A DNA stretch of 64,000 nt from Verrucomicrobiia bacterium (GTDB lineage Bacteria > Verrucomicrobiota > Verrucomicrobiia > JABWAM01). Positions 18,051-27,212 of this stretch are shown one piece after another. The stretch covers positions 17,690 to 81,689 of the forward strand of contig JAQUAF010000015.1 in assembly GCA_028687435.1 (NCBI GenBank), given 5' to 3'. The position numbers and the translations under genes are program-made. Each line of letters begins with the position of its first letter. Positions within the stretch are counted from its first letter, which is position 1. Under the pieces are notes generated by a model. The model saw nothing but the letters and a program-made list of their open reading frames with translations, was not told the origin of the DNA and did not search any database.

Positions 18051-18791
18051 TCAGTCTTTTGAGACTGACCAGGTGCATTTCCAGATTTCACGCAGGAGAG
18101 CGCTCAATTCCCGGCTTTCGATGATCATGGCGTAGGCGCCCTTCAAGCCGGAGTGGAGCGCGATTTTATTGTCGTAGATGAAAAGGGAGATGATTTCCTC
18201 GCCGATTGGATTGGGAAAAAAACGGACCCGGCGCAGGTATTTGGGATCGCTTTTCATGAATTCATCATCGACCTCCTTTTCCCTGATGCGAATGGCGTTG
18301 GACCAGATGCCCCGGTTGATCCTTTTTTCCACATAATAATTTTGATATTCCCTGCCGGTGGCGAGGAACATTTCATGGAGGGAACCGAAATAATGGTACT
18401 CGCCCGATTTGACATTGAGGATGTCCTCGCACACGGTTTTGATGCCATCGACGCCTTCGTAATACCGGACGCGCGGTTTTTGGGGAGTTTGCTCGTAGAG
18501 GGTCTTCAGGTCGGGCATCAGGGCTTCCGCGCTGGCGAGCTTTCTTTTCAATTCTGCGGCGATGTTTTCGGGGTTTTCCGCGGAAAAAATTTTCATGGTC
18601 CCGGAAAAACTGGTGGAGACCAGCCTGGACTCCATGAGTTCCGCAAGCAGATCGTAAACGGTGGGACGTTTCAGATTCGTCAATTTTGCGATTTCAGAGG
18701 CGGAGGCGGGGCCCGTCCGCAGAAGGGTCAGATAGACGTTCGCCCGCTTTCCCTCGATTCCCAGTTCGCTCAGTTGTTCGATCATCTTCAT
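18051..18791 (-). CDS. TrmB-family transcriptional regulator
   Basis: 246 residues. The N-terminal winged helix (about 5-75) contains GKRANVYLTLLRTGPASASEIAKL and KRPTVYDLLAELMES, the TrmB/sugar-specific pattern. It is followed by a helical linker and a C-terminal effector domain of the TrmB type from about residue 105 (KPRVRYYEGVDGIKTVCEDIL). TrmB proteins respond to sugars, mostly in archaea and some bacteria. AAGGAAC precedes the ATG. The controlled genes are not obvious: it neighbours only the truncated DUF4410-like gene and, divergently, an EamA-type transporter. Confidence 0.85.
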   Translation of the reverse strand: MKMIEQLSELGIEGKRANVYLTLLRTGPASASEIAKLTNLKRPTVYDLLAELMESRLVSTSFSGTMKIFSAENPENIAAELKRKLASAEALMPDLKTLYEQTPQKPRVRYYEGVDGIKTVCEDILNVKSGEYHYFGSLHEMFLATGREYQNYYVEKRINRGIWSNAIRIREKEVDDEFMKSDPKYLRRVRFFPNPIGEEIISLFIYDNKIALHSGLKGAYAMIIESRELSALLREIWKCTWSVSKD

Positions 18792-19333
18792 GAGGTTCCT
18801 TTATCTGTCGGTCTTTTTCGACAGCACTTTATTGAGTGAATTTTTTGACTTCAACCATAAAAACTCTATATTTGAAGCGTTGTTCAGTCATGTTGTTGGA
18901 GAAAATCGACAAATTGTGGAGTGAAAATGAAACACAGCCATCCCATAATTTCGTGAAACGGCCAATTTTTCATTTTTGTTCAGAGGAGAAGGAAGCAAAA
19001 TGCCAAAAGCTGAGATTAAGAATCCGGAGATTGCTTCACCCCCTGTTGCCCTGGGTTCGCAATGACATTTTAGGAGGTCATTGCGAGGTTTGGGAAAAAG
19101 GGACCGAAGCAATCTCTGAAAAATTATGGGATGGCTCTGAAAATGAAAAATGGCGTTAATATTGAAAACCTGAATTACGAAATATTTCCAATGGTTGTGC
19201 CGGCCGGACGGAAGTCCAGGATAACCATTCGTCCCCTTTATGAACACTCGCCAAAGTTCAACGGAAAAATGAAGTTGTTTCATGCGGAAAGCGAGTGGCT
19301 TGGGCGGCTCAACAGGAAACTTTGGGGAATCGA
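18792..19333. repeat. Intergenic region with nested inverted repeat (18933-19139)
   Basis: No credible gene in 542 bases. Three nested arms are seen: 18933-18951 with 19121-19139 (18 of 19 match), 19027-19037 with 19106-19116 (GAGATTGCTTC / GAAGCAATCTC), and 19057-19066 with 19077-19086 (TCGCAATGAC / GTCATTGCGA). The inner part is the common ATTGCTTC...CGCAATGAC intergenic repeat. The open frame at 18836-19159 crosses these arms and is not believed. It separates the divergent TrmB and EamA genes and must also hold their promoters. Confidence 0.65.
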
Positions 19334-20242
19334 ATGACCTTGCCGGCGATATTGCTGGTGGTGGCCTCCGCGGTGTTGCATGCCGGCTGGAACCTGATCT
19401 GCAAGACGCAAAAATCGCCGTGCGCTGTCTTTTTCCTGATCCTGACCGTTGGCAGCGTTTTTTTGTGGATGCCCTTTGCAATCTGGATCTTCAAAAGCCG
19501 GCAGGTTGAGATTCCAACGCTGGTGTGGGGCATGCTGGTTTTGTCGGGGTTGGCCAATGCGATTTATTATGTGGGGCTCGGCAGCGCCTACCGGATCTCG
19601 GACATTTCCATCTCTTATCCGTTGGTCAAGGCCCTGCCCATCCTGATCGTGACCGTTTTTTGCATCATTTTTGGCGCTGGCAAGGCGACCTTGTGGGGGT
19701 GGGTGGGGATTTCGACCCTGTTGATGGGAAGCGCGTTCATCCCCATGAAAAAATTTGCCGCGTTTTCATGGAAAAACTATTTGAACCGGTCTTTTGGCTT
19801 TGTTCTGGCCGCCGCCGTGGCATCCGCGGGATACATGCTTTTGGACAACCATGGCATAAAAATGCTCAGGGCCGCCTCCGCTTCGCTGGAAAAACATCAA
19901 ATATCCGCCGTTTATATTTTCTTCGAGAACTTGTTCATCCTGCCCTTCCTTTTGGGGTTCATCATGCTGAGAAAGGAAGAACGCGGGGAACTGGCCGCCT
20001 TTGTGCGGAATTTTTCGCCCGCCCCGTTCATCACCGGAATCATGTGCACGCTTTCCTATTCCCTTGTCCTCATGGCGATGTCGCTCTCCAGCAACGTGGG
20101 CATGGTGGTCGCGCTCCGGCAGTTGAGCGTCCCACTCGGAGCGTTTGGGGGCATTGTTCTGCTGAAGGAGCCGGGGCACATGCCGAAAATGGTCGGCGCC
20201 TTGTCCATCGTGGGAGGCTTGATCCTGGTGTGCGTGGGATAG
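19334..20242 (+). CDS. EamA/DMT-superfamily transporter
   Basis: 302-residue membrane protein with ten hydrophobic segments in two five-helix halves, the drug/metabolite transporter fold. Examples are LPAILLVVASAVLHAGWNL in the first and ITGIMCTLSYSLVLMAMSL in the second half. The conserved half-end PLGAFGGIVLLKEP is present. The ATG at 19334 after GGGGAA is preferred to a GTG at 19295. The exported or imported metabolite is unknown. It converges with the interrupted amidohydrolase gene 16 bases downstream. Confidence 0.85.
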   Translation: MTLPAILLVVASAVLHAGWNLICKTQKSPCAVFFLILTVGSVFLWMPFAIWIFKSRQVEIPTLVWGMLVLSGLANAIYYVGLGSAYRISDISISYPLVKALPILIVTVFCIIFGAGKATLWGWVGISTLLMGSAFIPMKKFAAFSWKNYLNRSFGFVLAAAVASAGYMLLDNHGIKMLRAASASLEKHQISAVYIFFENLFILPFLLGFIMLRKEERGELAAFVRNFSPAPFITGIMCTLSYSLVLMAMSLSSNVGMVVALRQLSVPLGAFGGIVLLKEPGHMPKMVGALSIVGGLILVCVG

Positions 20243-20258
20243 ATGTTCAGCCTGCCGT

Positions 20259-21035
20259 CTATTGGATCAAGCGCAGAAAATTTTTGCTGAAGATGGCTTC
20301 GAGATCCTCGGGGGACAAATCCTCGAAGAGGATCCCCTGAACATAAACCGCGGGATTGTTGACGGGAAAATCCGATCCAAAAAGCAGCTTTTTGCTTCCC
20401 GCGACGTCGACTGCCTTGCGCACCATGCCCAGCCGGTCAATGCCTGTTCCGGAGAGGTCAAGGTGAAGGTTGGGATGTTTTGCCACCTTGGCCAGGCGAT
20501 CCAAAAAATTATTGCCGTCTCCCGGGTGGGCCAAAACCAGTTTCAATTCAGGAACCGCCATGCAAAGTTGGTCGATTACTTCGAGGTCACCGCAATCAAA
20601 ATTGACCGCCGCCCCGTATTTCGCCGCTGTCCGCATGATCACCAGCGCATTTTCCGTGGCATATTCCACCCCATAGTTCATCAGGTAACCCACCAATTCG
20701 CCGATCCAGCGCACGCCTTCGCCGCCGCAGCATCGTTCGATTTCCCGGCAGGATTCCTCCGGAAAATGGGGGTGCACATGGATGCCAGGAGTGAAGAAAT
20801 CCGGGAATTGATCCCGCTAGGCAAGACATTGATCGTTCAACCGCCTGATGTCTGCAAATGTTTCCGGCTTCTTGCGGCTGACCGGCGCTCCGCAAGCCTG
20901 CGTGATGCCTGCGCGGCGCAGATCGTCGATTTGTTTTTGAGGCTTTCCGGAGGAACGGAACCGGTTGAAATCCGTTTCCCCGTCCACCACCGGATGAATG
21001 TGGCAGTCGATGATTCGCTGCGGCAATCGGTTCAT
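20259..21035 (-). pseudogene. Amidohydrolase-2 family gene interrupted by one in-frame amber codon
   Basis: A single reading frame of 259 codons matches a TIM-barrel amidohydrolase of the PF04909 type: RIIDCHIHP at the N-terminus (metal-ligand HxH), VHPHFPEE, LKLVLAHPGD and LLFGSDFPVNNP near the end. Codon 73 is TAG (20817-20819 on the plus strand), with no shift of frame on either side. The first part is 72 residues; a GTG at 20777 could restart the second. So it is a recent pseudogene, a read-through gene or a sequence error. It follows the glutamate dehydrogenase gene at a gap of 33 bases on the same strand. Confidence 0.75.
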
Positions 21036-21068
21036 TGTTTTTTGCGTGAAAAGCGCAAAAGGGATTCG

Positions 21069-23471
21069 TCAACCCTTATGCCGCGCAAAACGGACCATTT
21101 CCTCGAACGCGCTGTGTTTTGAAACCAGTTGCTGGAGCACCGAATCCTCGGGGATGATGGAGGGCGGAACCTCGGGCACATCGGTCAGCACGTCGAACAA
21201 CCGGTGCACGATCCGCAGGGCCACCAGATTATGGTCCACGATCGCCGCCTCCATGGCTATCGCCAGTTTGCGTCCCAACAGGTGTTTCAACACCGGCAGT
21301 TCGTAGGCGACATAACTGTTGAAGGTGCAGTCGGCGGTTGCCCAGGTCGGATAGATTTCGCGCAACTGGATGCAGCGTTTCCATGGCCAGCTGCGAATGG
21401 TGGCGATCGGCGCCATGGCCTGCCGCCGTTCCTGGTTCAGAATCTGCCGCAGCAAACGCAGATCCGACGAGGTCAGCACCAGGTTGTTGCTGAGCTTGAG
21501 GGAGGGGGCGGTGTTGATGAAAATGCCGAAACGGTTTGTTTCCGGGATCAATTGCAATGTCTCGGCGGAAAGGGCCTTGTCGCCTTCCGCAATCACCAGA
21601 TCATCCCCTCCCAGCCGGGCCAACAGTTGTTGGAGCGCCGCCACCCCAAGGTCGTCCACATCGAACAGATAAACATTCCGCCGGTTGAGCAGGCGGTTTT
21701 TGATCTGGCAGGCAAACCCCTGTTTGCCGGAGGTCTCGGGTCCTGTCACCAGAACGAGGAAGGGGGCGCCCTTGGGTTGGGCTTCCAGTTTTTTGATGAT
21801 CTGGGCGCTGATATCGTCCAATTCCTGGACGTGATATTTGTGGCTGGCCTGCACCAATTGCTCGAAACGGCCCGATTGCACAATCTCCTGAAGTTGGGGA
21901 AGGGTTTCCGGCATTTTTATGGTGTCCTGCGCTGTCTGACGGTAGGGATGGGACCCCTTCAATTCCGCCCGCAAGGCCGGATTTTCGGCCAGGGACGAAT
22001 CCGCCAGCTTGATGACCGCCAGCATGTTGGCGCCTTCGCGCAGGGTGGCCCGGTGTTCCTGCGAAATCTCGAACACGGCCGCCGTGGCGCGGCGCATGCG
22101 TTCCTGCAGCATCTTTTCCACCGAAATCTCGTTCCAGCGTTCGGTGGTGATGTTTTGAAGCCATTCAAAATAGGAAACCACCACCCCGCCGGCATTGGCC
22201 AGGATGTCGGGCACCACCACGATGCCGCGTTCGTTCAGGATGCGATCCGCTTCCGGCGTGGTGGGGCCGTTGGCCGCTTCCACCACCAGTTTGGTTTTGA
22301 GAAGGGGCGCGTTTTTGCCCGTGATCTGGTTTTCGCAGGCCGCCGGAATCAGGATGTCCACCTCCAGTTCCAGCGGGGCTTCATTGCCCACGGGTTTTCC
22401 TTCCGGAAATGATCCGACTTTGGGCGTCCGTTTTTGCGCCTGTTCATTCTTCAGGAACTGGTCCAGCTTGCCCAGATCAAGCCCGTCCGGATTGTAAATG
22501 CCGCCCCACATGTCGCTGATCGCCACGATTCGCGCCCCGCTTTTTGCGAACAGCCGTGCGCAGTTGGATCCCACATTGCCGTATCCCTGCACAGCCACCC
22601 GCAGGCCGTTCAACGTTGATCCCAATTTCAGTTTGGGTCCGATGCGCAACAACACTTCCTCGGCGACAAAAAGAACCCCCTGGCCCGTCGCTTTTTCGCG
22701 GCCCACCGAACCTCCCAACTGGACCGGTTTGCCGGTGAAAACCCCGATCTCCGCGCTTTGTTTTTCCACGCGGAAATTGCTGATGTCCTCCTGGATCATG
22801 CGCAGATATTCGTCAAGATAGGGGGTTTTGAGGGGGTCGGTTTTTCCGCGGGAATGTTTTTCGTAAACATGATTGAGCGCCACGAACAGGGTGTCGTCGA
22901 AAAAACGCCGTTGATTCTTCACCTGACAGCACAGATATTCGTCCACAAACCAGGACATGATGGTGGCATTCGTGTTCATGTCCGGCGCCGGAATGTCCTC
23001 AAAAGGTCCAAGCGCCCGCTTATCCAGTTCCATCAAGCCGCTGACATATCCCCGCGACAGCAGGGCCAGTTCCCTTTGGGATAATTCGCGGGGATCGACA
23101 TGCACTCCGCCCTTGGAGCCTCCGTAGGGAATGCCCACCACCGCCGTCTTCAGGCTCATCCAGGTCGCCAGCGCCGTGACTTCCTCGCGGTTCACCGCCA
23201 AGGCGAAACGAATGCCTCCCTTGCCCGCGCCGCGTCCGTTGTGATGCAACACCCGCCATCCCTTGAACGTTTTCTTGACGCCATTGTCCATCACCACGGG
23301 AATATCCAGTTCCAGCACCCGGCAGGGTTGAATCAGATGATCCAGCAGTTTGGGATGCAGTTTGATCTTTTCCGCGGTGGCGGCGATCTGCGCATGAGCC
23401 ACTTCCAAGGGGGAAATGGCGGTGTTTTTGGGTTCGGAAACCTTTTTCTGAGAGGGATCGTTGCGTTTCAT
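21069..23471 (-). CDS. Glutamate dehydrogenase-family enzyme fused to a nucleoside-kinase-like domain
   Basis: 800 residues. Residues 20-500 are a Glu/Leu/Phe/Val dehydrogenase: GKGGIRF (84-90), catalytic-lysine region PYGGSKGG, PAPDMNT (161-167), FTGKPVQLGGSVGR, and Rossmann GYGNVG (296-301). An insertion of about 58 residues (roughly 183-241) sits between PAPDMNT and the FTGKP block. Residues about 530-800 resemble bacterial uridine/nucleoside kinases: P-loop GPETSGKQ (577-584, lacking the usual Ser/Thr after Lys) and the late block ADCTFNSYVAYELPVLK (713-729). Usual GDHs end near residue 450. It may deaminate or aminate glutamate in the cytoplasm, with the added domain binding a nucleotide for control. 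Confidence 0.85.
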   Translation of the reverse strand: MKRNDPSQKKVSEPKNTAISPLEVAHAQIAATAEKIKLHPKLLDHLIQPCRVLELDIPVVMDNGVKKTFKGWRVLHHNGRGAGKGGIRFALAVNREEVTALATWMSLKTAVVGIPYGGSKGGVHVDPRELSQRELALLSRGYVSGLMELDKRALGPFEDIPAPDMNTNATIMSWFVDEYLCCQVKNQRRFFDDTLFVALNHVYEKHSRGKTDPLKTPYLDEYLRMIQEDISNFRVEKQSAEIGVFTGKPVQLGGSVGREKATGQGVLFVAEEVLLRIGPKLKLGSTLNGLRVAVQGYGNVGSNCARLFAKSGARIVAISDMWGGIYNPDGLDLGKLDQFLKNEQAQKRTPKVGSFPEGKPVGNEAPLELEVDILIPAACENQITGKNAPLLKTKLVVEAANGPTTPEADRILNERGIVVVPDILANAGGVVVSYFEWLQNITTERWNEISVEKMLQERMRRATAAVFEISQEHRATLREGANMLAVIKLADSSLAENPALRAELKGSHPYRQTAQDTIKMPETLPQLQEIVQSGRFEQLVQASHKYHVQELDDISAQIIKKLEAQPKGAPFLVLVTGPETSGKQGFACQIKNRLLNRRNVYLFDVDDLGVAALQQLLARLGGDDLVIAEGDKALSAETLQLIPETNRFGIFINTAPSLKLSNNLVLTSSDLRLLRQILNQERRQAMAPIATIRSWPWKRCIQLREIYPTWATADCTFNSYVAYELPVLKHLLGRKLAIAMEAAIVDHNLVALRIVHRLFDVLTDVPEVPPSIIPEDSVLQQLVSKHSAFEEMVRFARHKG

Positions 23472-23925
23472 AAAGTCCTTACACGTGTTGTGCCGTTAAT
23501 GTACCTTAAAAAAAAGAAAACTCAAGAGGTTAGCAAATAATTTGGCGTTTGCCCTTGGATTCCCGCATCTGCGGGAATGACGGAAGGGGATCATGTCATT
23601 TTCAATATCCCGATTTTTTGGTATGTTTATTTCACCATCGTCATTCCCGCGAAAGCGGGAATCCAGTCGGCTTTGCGTCGTGCGCTTGTCTCGCCGAAGC
23701 GCTTGGGCGAAGGCGGATCGAGCAGATGCCGGGCCTTGGGCCCGGCTTAATTTAATGTTAAGGAATTTCAATGTTTGCAAAAAAATGAATTGGAGATGGA
23801 TTTTTTGACAGGATTAACAGGATTGACAGGATTTTTATGCAAGACCATGTCCGGCCGCATGGCCGAACAATCCTGTAAATTCTGTTAATCCTGTCGAAAA
23901 GTTGTCCGCCGCAGGCGGATTTAAT
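23472..23925. repeat. 454-bp intergenic region built of known repeats
   Basis: No gene. It contains the paired palindromes 23555-23583 and 23640-23666 (same family as 6053-6134), the shared string 23751-23776 (as at 5998-6024), a stretch 23785-23811 found again near 51339, an inverted pair GACAGGATTAACAG / CTGTTAATCCTGTC (23807-23820 / 23882-23895), and a CCGCC...GGCGG hairpin with TTTAATTTAA at 23904-23930 that runs into the stop codon of the UDP-glucose dehydrogenase gene. The last could act as its terminator stem on the minus strand, though without a T-run. Confidence 0.65.
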
Positions 23926-25218
23926 TTAACGTCCGATCGATTTGTACAGGAATCCGAAGCTGGTCATTAGGTTGGGATCGTAAATATTCCGTGAGTCGAA
24001 GACGATCGGGTGGGCCATTTCGCTCTTCAAACGTCCCAGATCCAGCTTCCTGAATTCATCCCATTCCGTGGCGATGACCAGGGCGTCGCAACCGTGGGCG
24101 GCGTCATAGGCATCCTTGCCAAAGGCCACGTTTTTGAGATCGGCTTTCGCCTTGCCCATGGCTTGCGGATCATAGGCGCGAATCCGCGCGCCCTCCGCCT
24201 GCAAACGGTTGATGAGATCGATGGCCGGCGCGCGGCGGATGTCGTCCGTGTTGGGTTTGAAGGCCAGCCCCAGCACGCCGATGGTCTTGTCCTTCAGCAC
24301 CCACAGTCCGTCGCGAATTTTTTTCACAAACCGTTCCAGCGTCTCATTGTTGATTCGCTGAACTTCCTTGAGCAGAGGAAAACCGCAGCCGAGTTCCTCG
24401 GCGATCTTGATGAAAGCCGCGATGTCCTTGGGAAAACAGGAACCGCCGTAACCCAGTCCCGCGTTCAGGAATTGCCGCCCGATGCGCTTGTCGAATCCCA
24501 TTCCATTGGCCACTTCCTCCACATTCGCGCCGGAAGCCTCGCAGATGGCCGCAAGGGCGTTGGCGTAGGAGATTTTCAGGGCGAGGAAGGAGTTCGACGC
24601 GTGTTTGATCAGTTCGGCCGAGTTGATGTCGGTGACGATGAAATGGTGGCACGCGAACGGGGCGTACAGCTCCCGCATTTTGGGGATGGGCCTCTGGCTC
24701 ATCACGCCGATCACAATGCGGTCGGGATTCATCAGGTCGTCGATGGCGGAGCCTTCCCGCAGGAATTCCGGATTGGAAACCACGTCGAAATCCGCCTTGT
24801 GCTTGTTGTAGCGGCGGATGGTCTCGGCCACTTTTTCCCCGGTTTTCACCGGCACCGTGCTTTTGTCCACGATGATGGTGTGCCGTTTCAGCGAATCGGC
24901 GATGCTGCGCGCCACCGCCTCGATGTAACTGAGGTCCACCGATCCGTCGTCCTGCTGCGGAGTGGGCACCGCGATGAAAACGACCTCGCCGTGGTCCACT
25001 CCCTCGGCGGTGCTTGAGGTGAAACGCAGCCGTCCCGCCTTCACATTTCTCTTCACCATTTCCTCCAGGCCCGGCTCGTAGAGGAAAATCCCGCCGGCCT
25101 TGAGGACCTGCACCTTTTTTTCGTCGTTGTCCACACAGACCACCTCGTGCCCCTTTTCCGCGAAGCACGTGCCTGTCACCAAACCCACATAACCGGAACC
25201 TACAAGTGTAACTTTCAT
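23926..25218 (-). CDS. ugd: UDP-glucose 6-dehydrogenase
   Basis: 430-residue enzyme that oxidises UDP-glucose to UDP-glucuronate with two NAD+. The NAD-binding motif GSGYVG lies at 8-13, and VDKSTVPVKTG and SNPEFLREGSAIDDLMNPDR are conserved. The catalytic cysteine is C261 in GLGYGGSCFPKD. GDP-mannose dehydrogenases share the fold, but the NPEFLREGSA block favours the UDP-glucose group. It is alone here, with no capsule or glycosyltransferase genes beside it, and its start faces the divergent SGNH hydrolase gene. Confidence 0.92.
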   Translation of the reverse strand: MKVTLVGSGYVGLVTGTCFAEKGHEVVCVDNDEKKVQVLKAGGIFLYEPGLEEMVKRNVKAGRLRFTSSTAEGVDHGEVVFIAVPTPQQDDGSVDLSYIEAVARSIADSLKRHTIIVDKSTVPVKTGEKVAETIRRYNKHKADFDVVSNPEFLREGSAIDDLMNPDRIVIGVMSQRPIPKMRELYAPFACHHFIVTDINSAELIKHASNSFLALKISYANALAAICEASGANVEEVANGMGFDKRIGRQFLNAGLGYGGSCFPKDIAAFIKIAEELGCGFPLLKEVQRINNETLERFVKKIRDGLWVLKDKTIGVLGLAFKPNTDDIRRAPAIDLINRLQAEGARIRAYDPQAMGKAKADLKNVAFGKDAYDAAHGCDALVIATEWDEFRKLDLGRLKSEMAHPIVFDSRNIYDPNLMTSFGFLYKSIGR

Positions 25219-25526
25219 GAAAATATCTGATCTCCTTTCAACGGATTGAACGGCCAGGGTTGCAGGCTGAAGGTTGAAGACTGAAGAACCCTCGGACCAT
25301 TTTCCTCCAGTTTCAAACCGCCGGCCTGAAAGGCCCGGGCATCGAAGGGAGGTATGGAAAACTTTTTCAGCCTTCTTTGCAATCCCGTAATGAAATCGGT
25401 CCTGCCCAAAAAAACGGCGGTGTTCAAGAAGGGGCGATTTGACTTTTTATTTATTCTGGTTTATGCTGGTTCACCTCATCAAGCAAAATCATGAAACTTT
25501 CCTTTGATATTGCCGCTCCGGAATCC
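25219..25526. other. Intergenic region with a GntR-start-like remnant at its end
   Basis: About 300 bases without a gene of its own. The last 36 bases (25491-25526) begin with an ATG and encode MKLSFDIAAPES in frame with the SGNH hydrolase. They match the first 12 codons of the regulator gene at 27213 at about 32 of 39 positions. I regard this as copied regulator sequence rather than part of the hydrolase. Promoters for the divergent ugd and SGNH genes must lie here. Confidence 0.5.
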
Positions 25527-27137
25527 ATGTCACACAAAAGAGGTTTTCGAATTTTTTCCATTTGGATCATGGCTTTTTTTTGTATTTTTTTGGATCCGGC
25601 CTTTGGCGAACCTTCCAAAAATCTGCTGACCAATTCTGGTTTTGAAAATTTGAAAGATGGCCGGATTTCCGACTGGCAATTGCCTCCTTCCTGGACCGGT
25701 GGGTTTCAATCCGTCGGTGAAAAAAATGCAGTTCGCAATGGCGCGTTCTGTGCCAGACTAACTCCCGCCCAAAAGGAAAACAAATGGTGGGGACGCATAT
25801 TCCAAACGGTCAGATCAAAAAATTTTTTGGGCCATCGGTTCCGATATACAGTCTGGGTTAAAGGCAAGGGGGAATTCCATTTGGGATGCATTGAGTTTAT
25901 GGCCAAAGGGGGCGACGCCAAGGCCCACTCCCGGCTTATTCGGCAAAAGGATCCGGTTGTTCTGAGTTTGGACTGGCAAGAGGTTGCCTTTGAATTTCAA
26001 GTCATGGATCCTTTGGTCAAACAGCTTGCAGTTATGGCCGAAATCTGCGGGGAAGGCGCAGAGGCCTCTCTCGACGACGCATCCTTGGCGACCGCAACCT
26101 CGCCGGATGTCAGTTGGACGCCTCCTCCCGAACACGCCATGGCAACAATGGGCGAAAAGGCAACCTTTCGTGTTTCCGTGTTCAAGGGAGGACAACCTGC
26201 GGCGGGCATGGTCATCAAAACGCTCACCTGCTTGGAATATGGGGGGCCGTGTCCGAAGTTGCCGGCGGACTGGACGGATATCCGGACCGACTCCTTGGGC
26301 ATTGCGGAGTTTTCCTTCGAACCGTCGGCGCAAGCGGCAGCATCCGCGATTTACCGCATCGTCGTCGCACAGCCGGATTCGGGTTTGGCTTGCACAACTT
26401 ATCTTGAATTTGCAAACAAGGCAGCCTGCGAAGCGTTCGCAACGGCGGCGGAAAAAGCAAAACTTTCGCCCCAGCCGGCCTATCTGCTGTTCATTGGCGA
26501 CAGCCTGACCGACTTTCAGCGCGGATACAACTACGTGGATGAACTGCGGAGTTGGCTGCAAGCGGCGGGCAAGCAGGCTGCGACGCACAACGCAGGGGTT
26601 TCCGGCGACTTTGTTACGCGCGTCTGGCAACGGATGAACAAGGATCCCAAAGTCCATCGTCTTGAAATGTATGACAATCTGTTCGATCCGAAACCCACGC
26701 ATATCTTCTTTTTCCTCGGCCACAATGACAGCAGAGTCAGCTATATCTCGAACGACACCCAACCGCACGTTTCATTCGAAACATTCGAAGACCTCTATCG
26801 CCAAATCATTCAGAAGGCGCAGAAGGAAACCGGCGCCAGGGTGACTGTGATCTCGAGCACATCGTCCCAGTTTGAAGTCTGCAAAGCCAACACAGGCAGG
26901 GCCCGGGCGGCAGGAAAAAAAGTTCCCCTTTATGGCAAGCCGGATGTATTGGAAAAATTCAACGCCATGGCCAAAAAAGTGGCGAAAGAAACCGGGGCGG
27001 ATTTTGTGGACATGTATGAGCCCTTCCGCGTTCATCCCAACAAACCGAACTTGTTGGACCCGAACGACGGCGTACATCTGACCAATGAGGGCAACCGCCT
27101 TGTGGCGCTGGAATTGCTCAGATATTTGGGACGATAA
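25527..27137 (+). CDS. Secreted SGNH/GDSL hydrolase with N-terminal carbohydrate-binding-like domain
   Basis: 536 residues from this start, MSHKRGFRIF plus a hydrophobic stretch ending LDPAFGEP, a good signal peptide; an in-frame ATG at 25491 would add 12 residues copied from a GntR gene. Residues ~30-190 look like a CBM4/9-type jelly roll (NLLTNSGFENLKDGRISDW). Then comes an Ig-like stretch. The SGNH catalytic part has FIGDSLTD (block I, near residue 321), FFLGHNDS (block III) and DGVHLTNEGNR (block V with the Asp-His pair). Such enzymes deacetylate polysaccharides. It is followed by the regulator-prepilin fusion and a large secreted DUF6259-like protein. Confidence 0.85.
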   Translation: MSHKRGFRIFSIWIMAFFCIFLDPAFGEPSKNLLTNSGFENLKDGRISDWQLPPSWTGGFQSVGEKNAVRNGAFCARLTPAQKENKWWGRIFQTVRSKNFLGHRFRYTVWVKGKGEFHLGCIEFMAKGGDAKAHSRLIRQKDPVVLSLDWQEVAFEFQVMDPLVKQLAVMAEICGEGAEASLDDASLATATSPDVSWTPPPEHAMATMGEKATFRVSVFKGGQPAAGMVIKTLTCLEYGGPCPKLPADWTDIRTDSLGIAEFSFEPSAQAAASAIYRIVVAQPDSGLACTTYLEFANKAACEAFATAAEKAKLSPQPAYLLFIGDSLTDFQRGYNYVDELRSWLQAAGKQAATHNAGVSGDFVTRVWQRMNKDPKVHRLEMYDNLFDPKPTHIFFFLGHNDSRVSYISNDTQPHVSFETFEDLYRQIIQKAQKETGARVTVISSTSSQFEVCKANTGRARAAGKKVPLYGKPDVLEKFNAMAKKVAKETGADFVDMYEPFRVHPNKPNLLDPNDGVHLTNEGNRLVALELLRYLGR

Positions 27138-27212
27138 AACCGCATTCCGTTGCAACACCATGCAAAAACAGAAATTGGATATTTTTGAAAAAGCCTCAAA
27201 CTAATCAGAAGC

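Noticed and set aside
18836..19159. Plus-strand frame of 107 codons
   Set aside because: It reads across all arms of a nested repeat; the LRIRRLLHPLLPWVRND string is the usual chance product of the ATTGCTTC/CGCAATGAC repeat.
24010..25017. Long plus-strand frame opposite ugd
   Set aside because: It is the mirror of a conserved gene with high third-position GC; the translated product (HGVRIIGANPRALRL type) has no family look.
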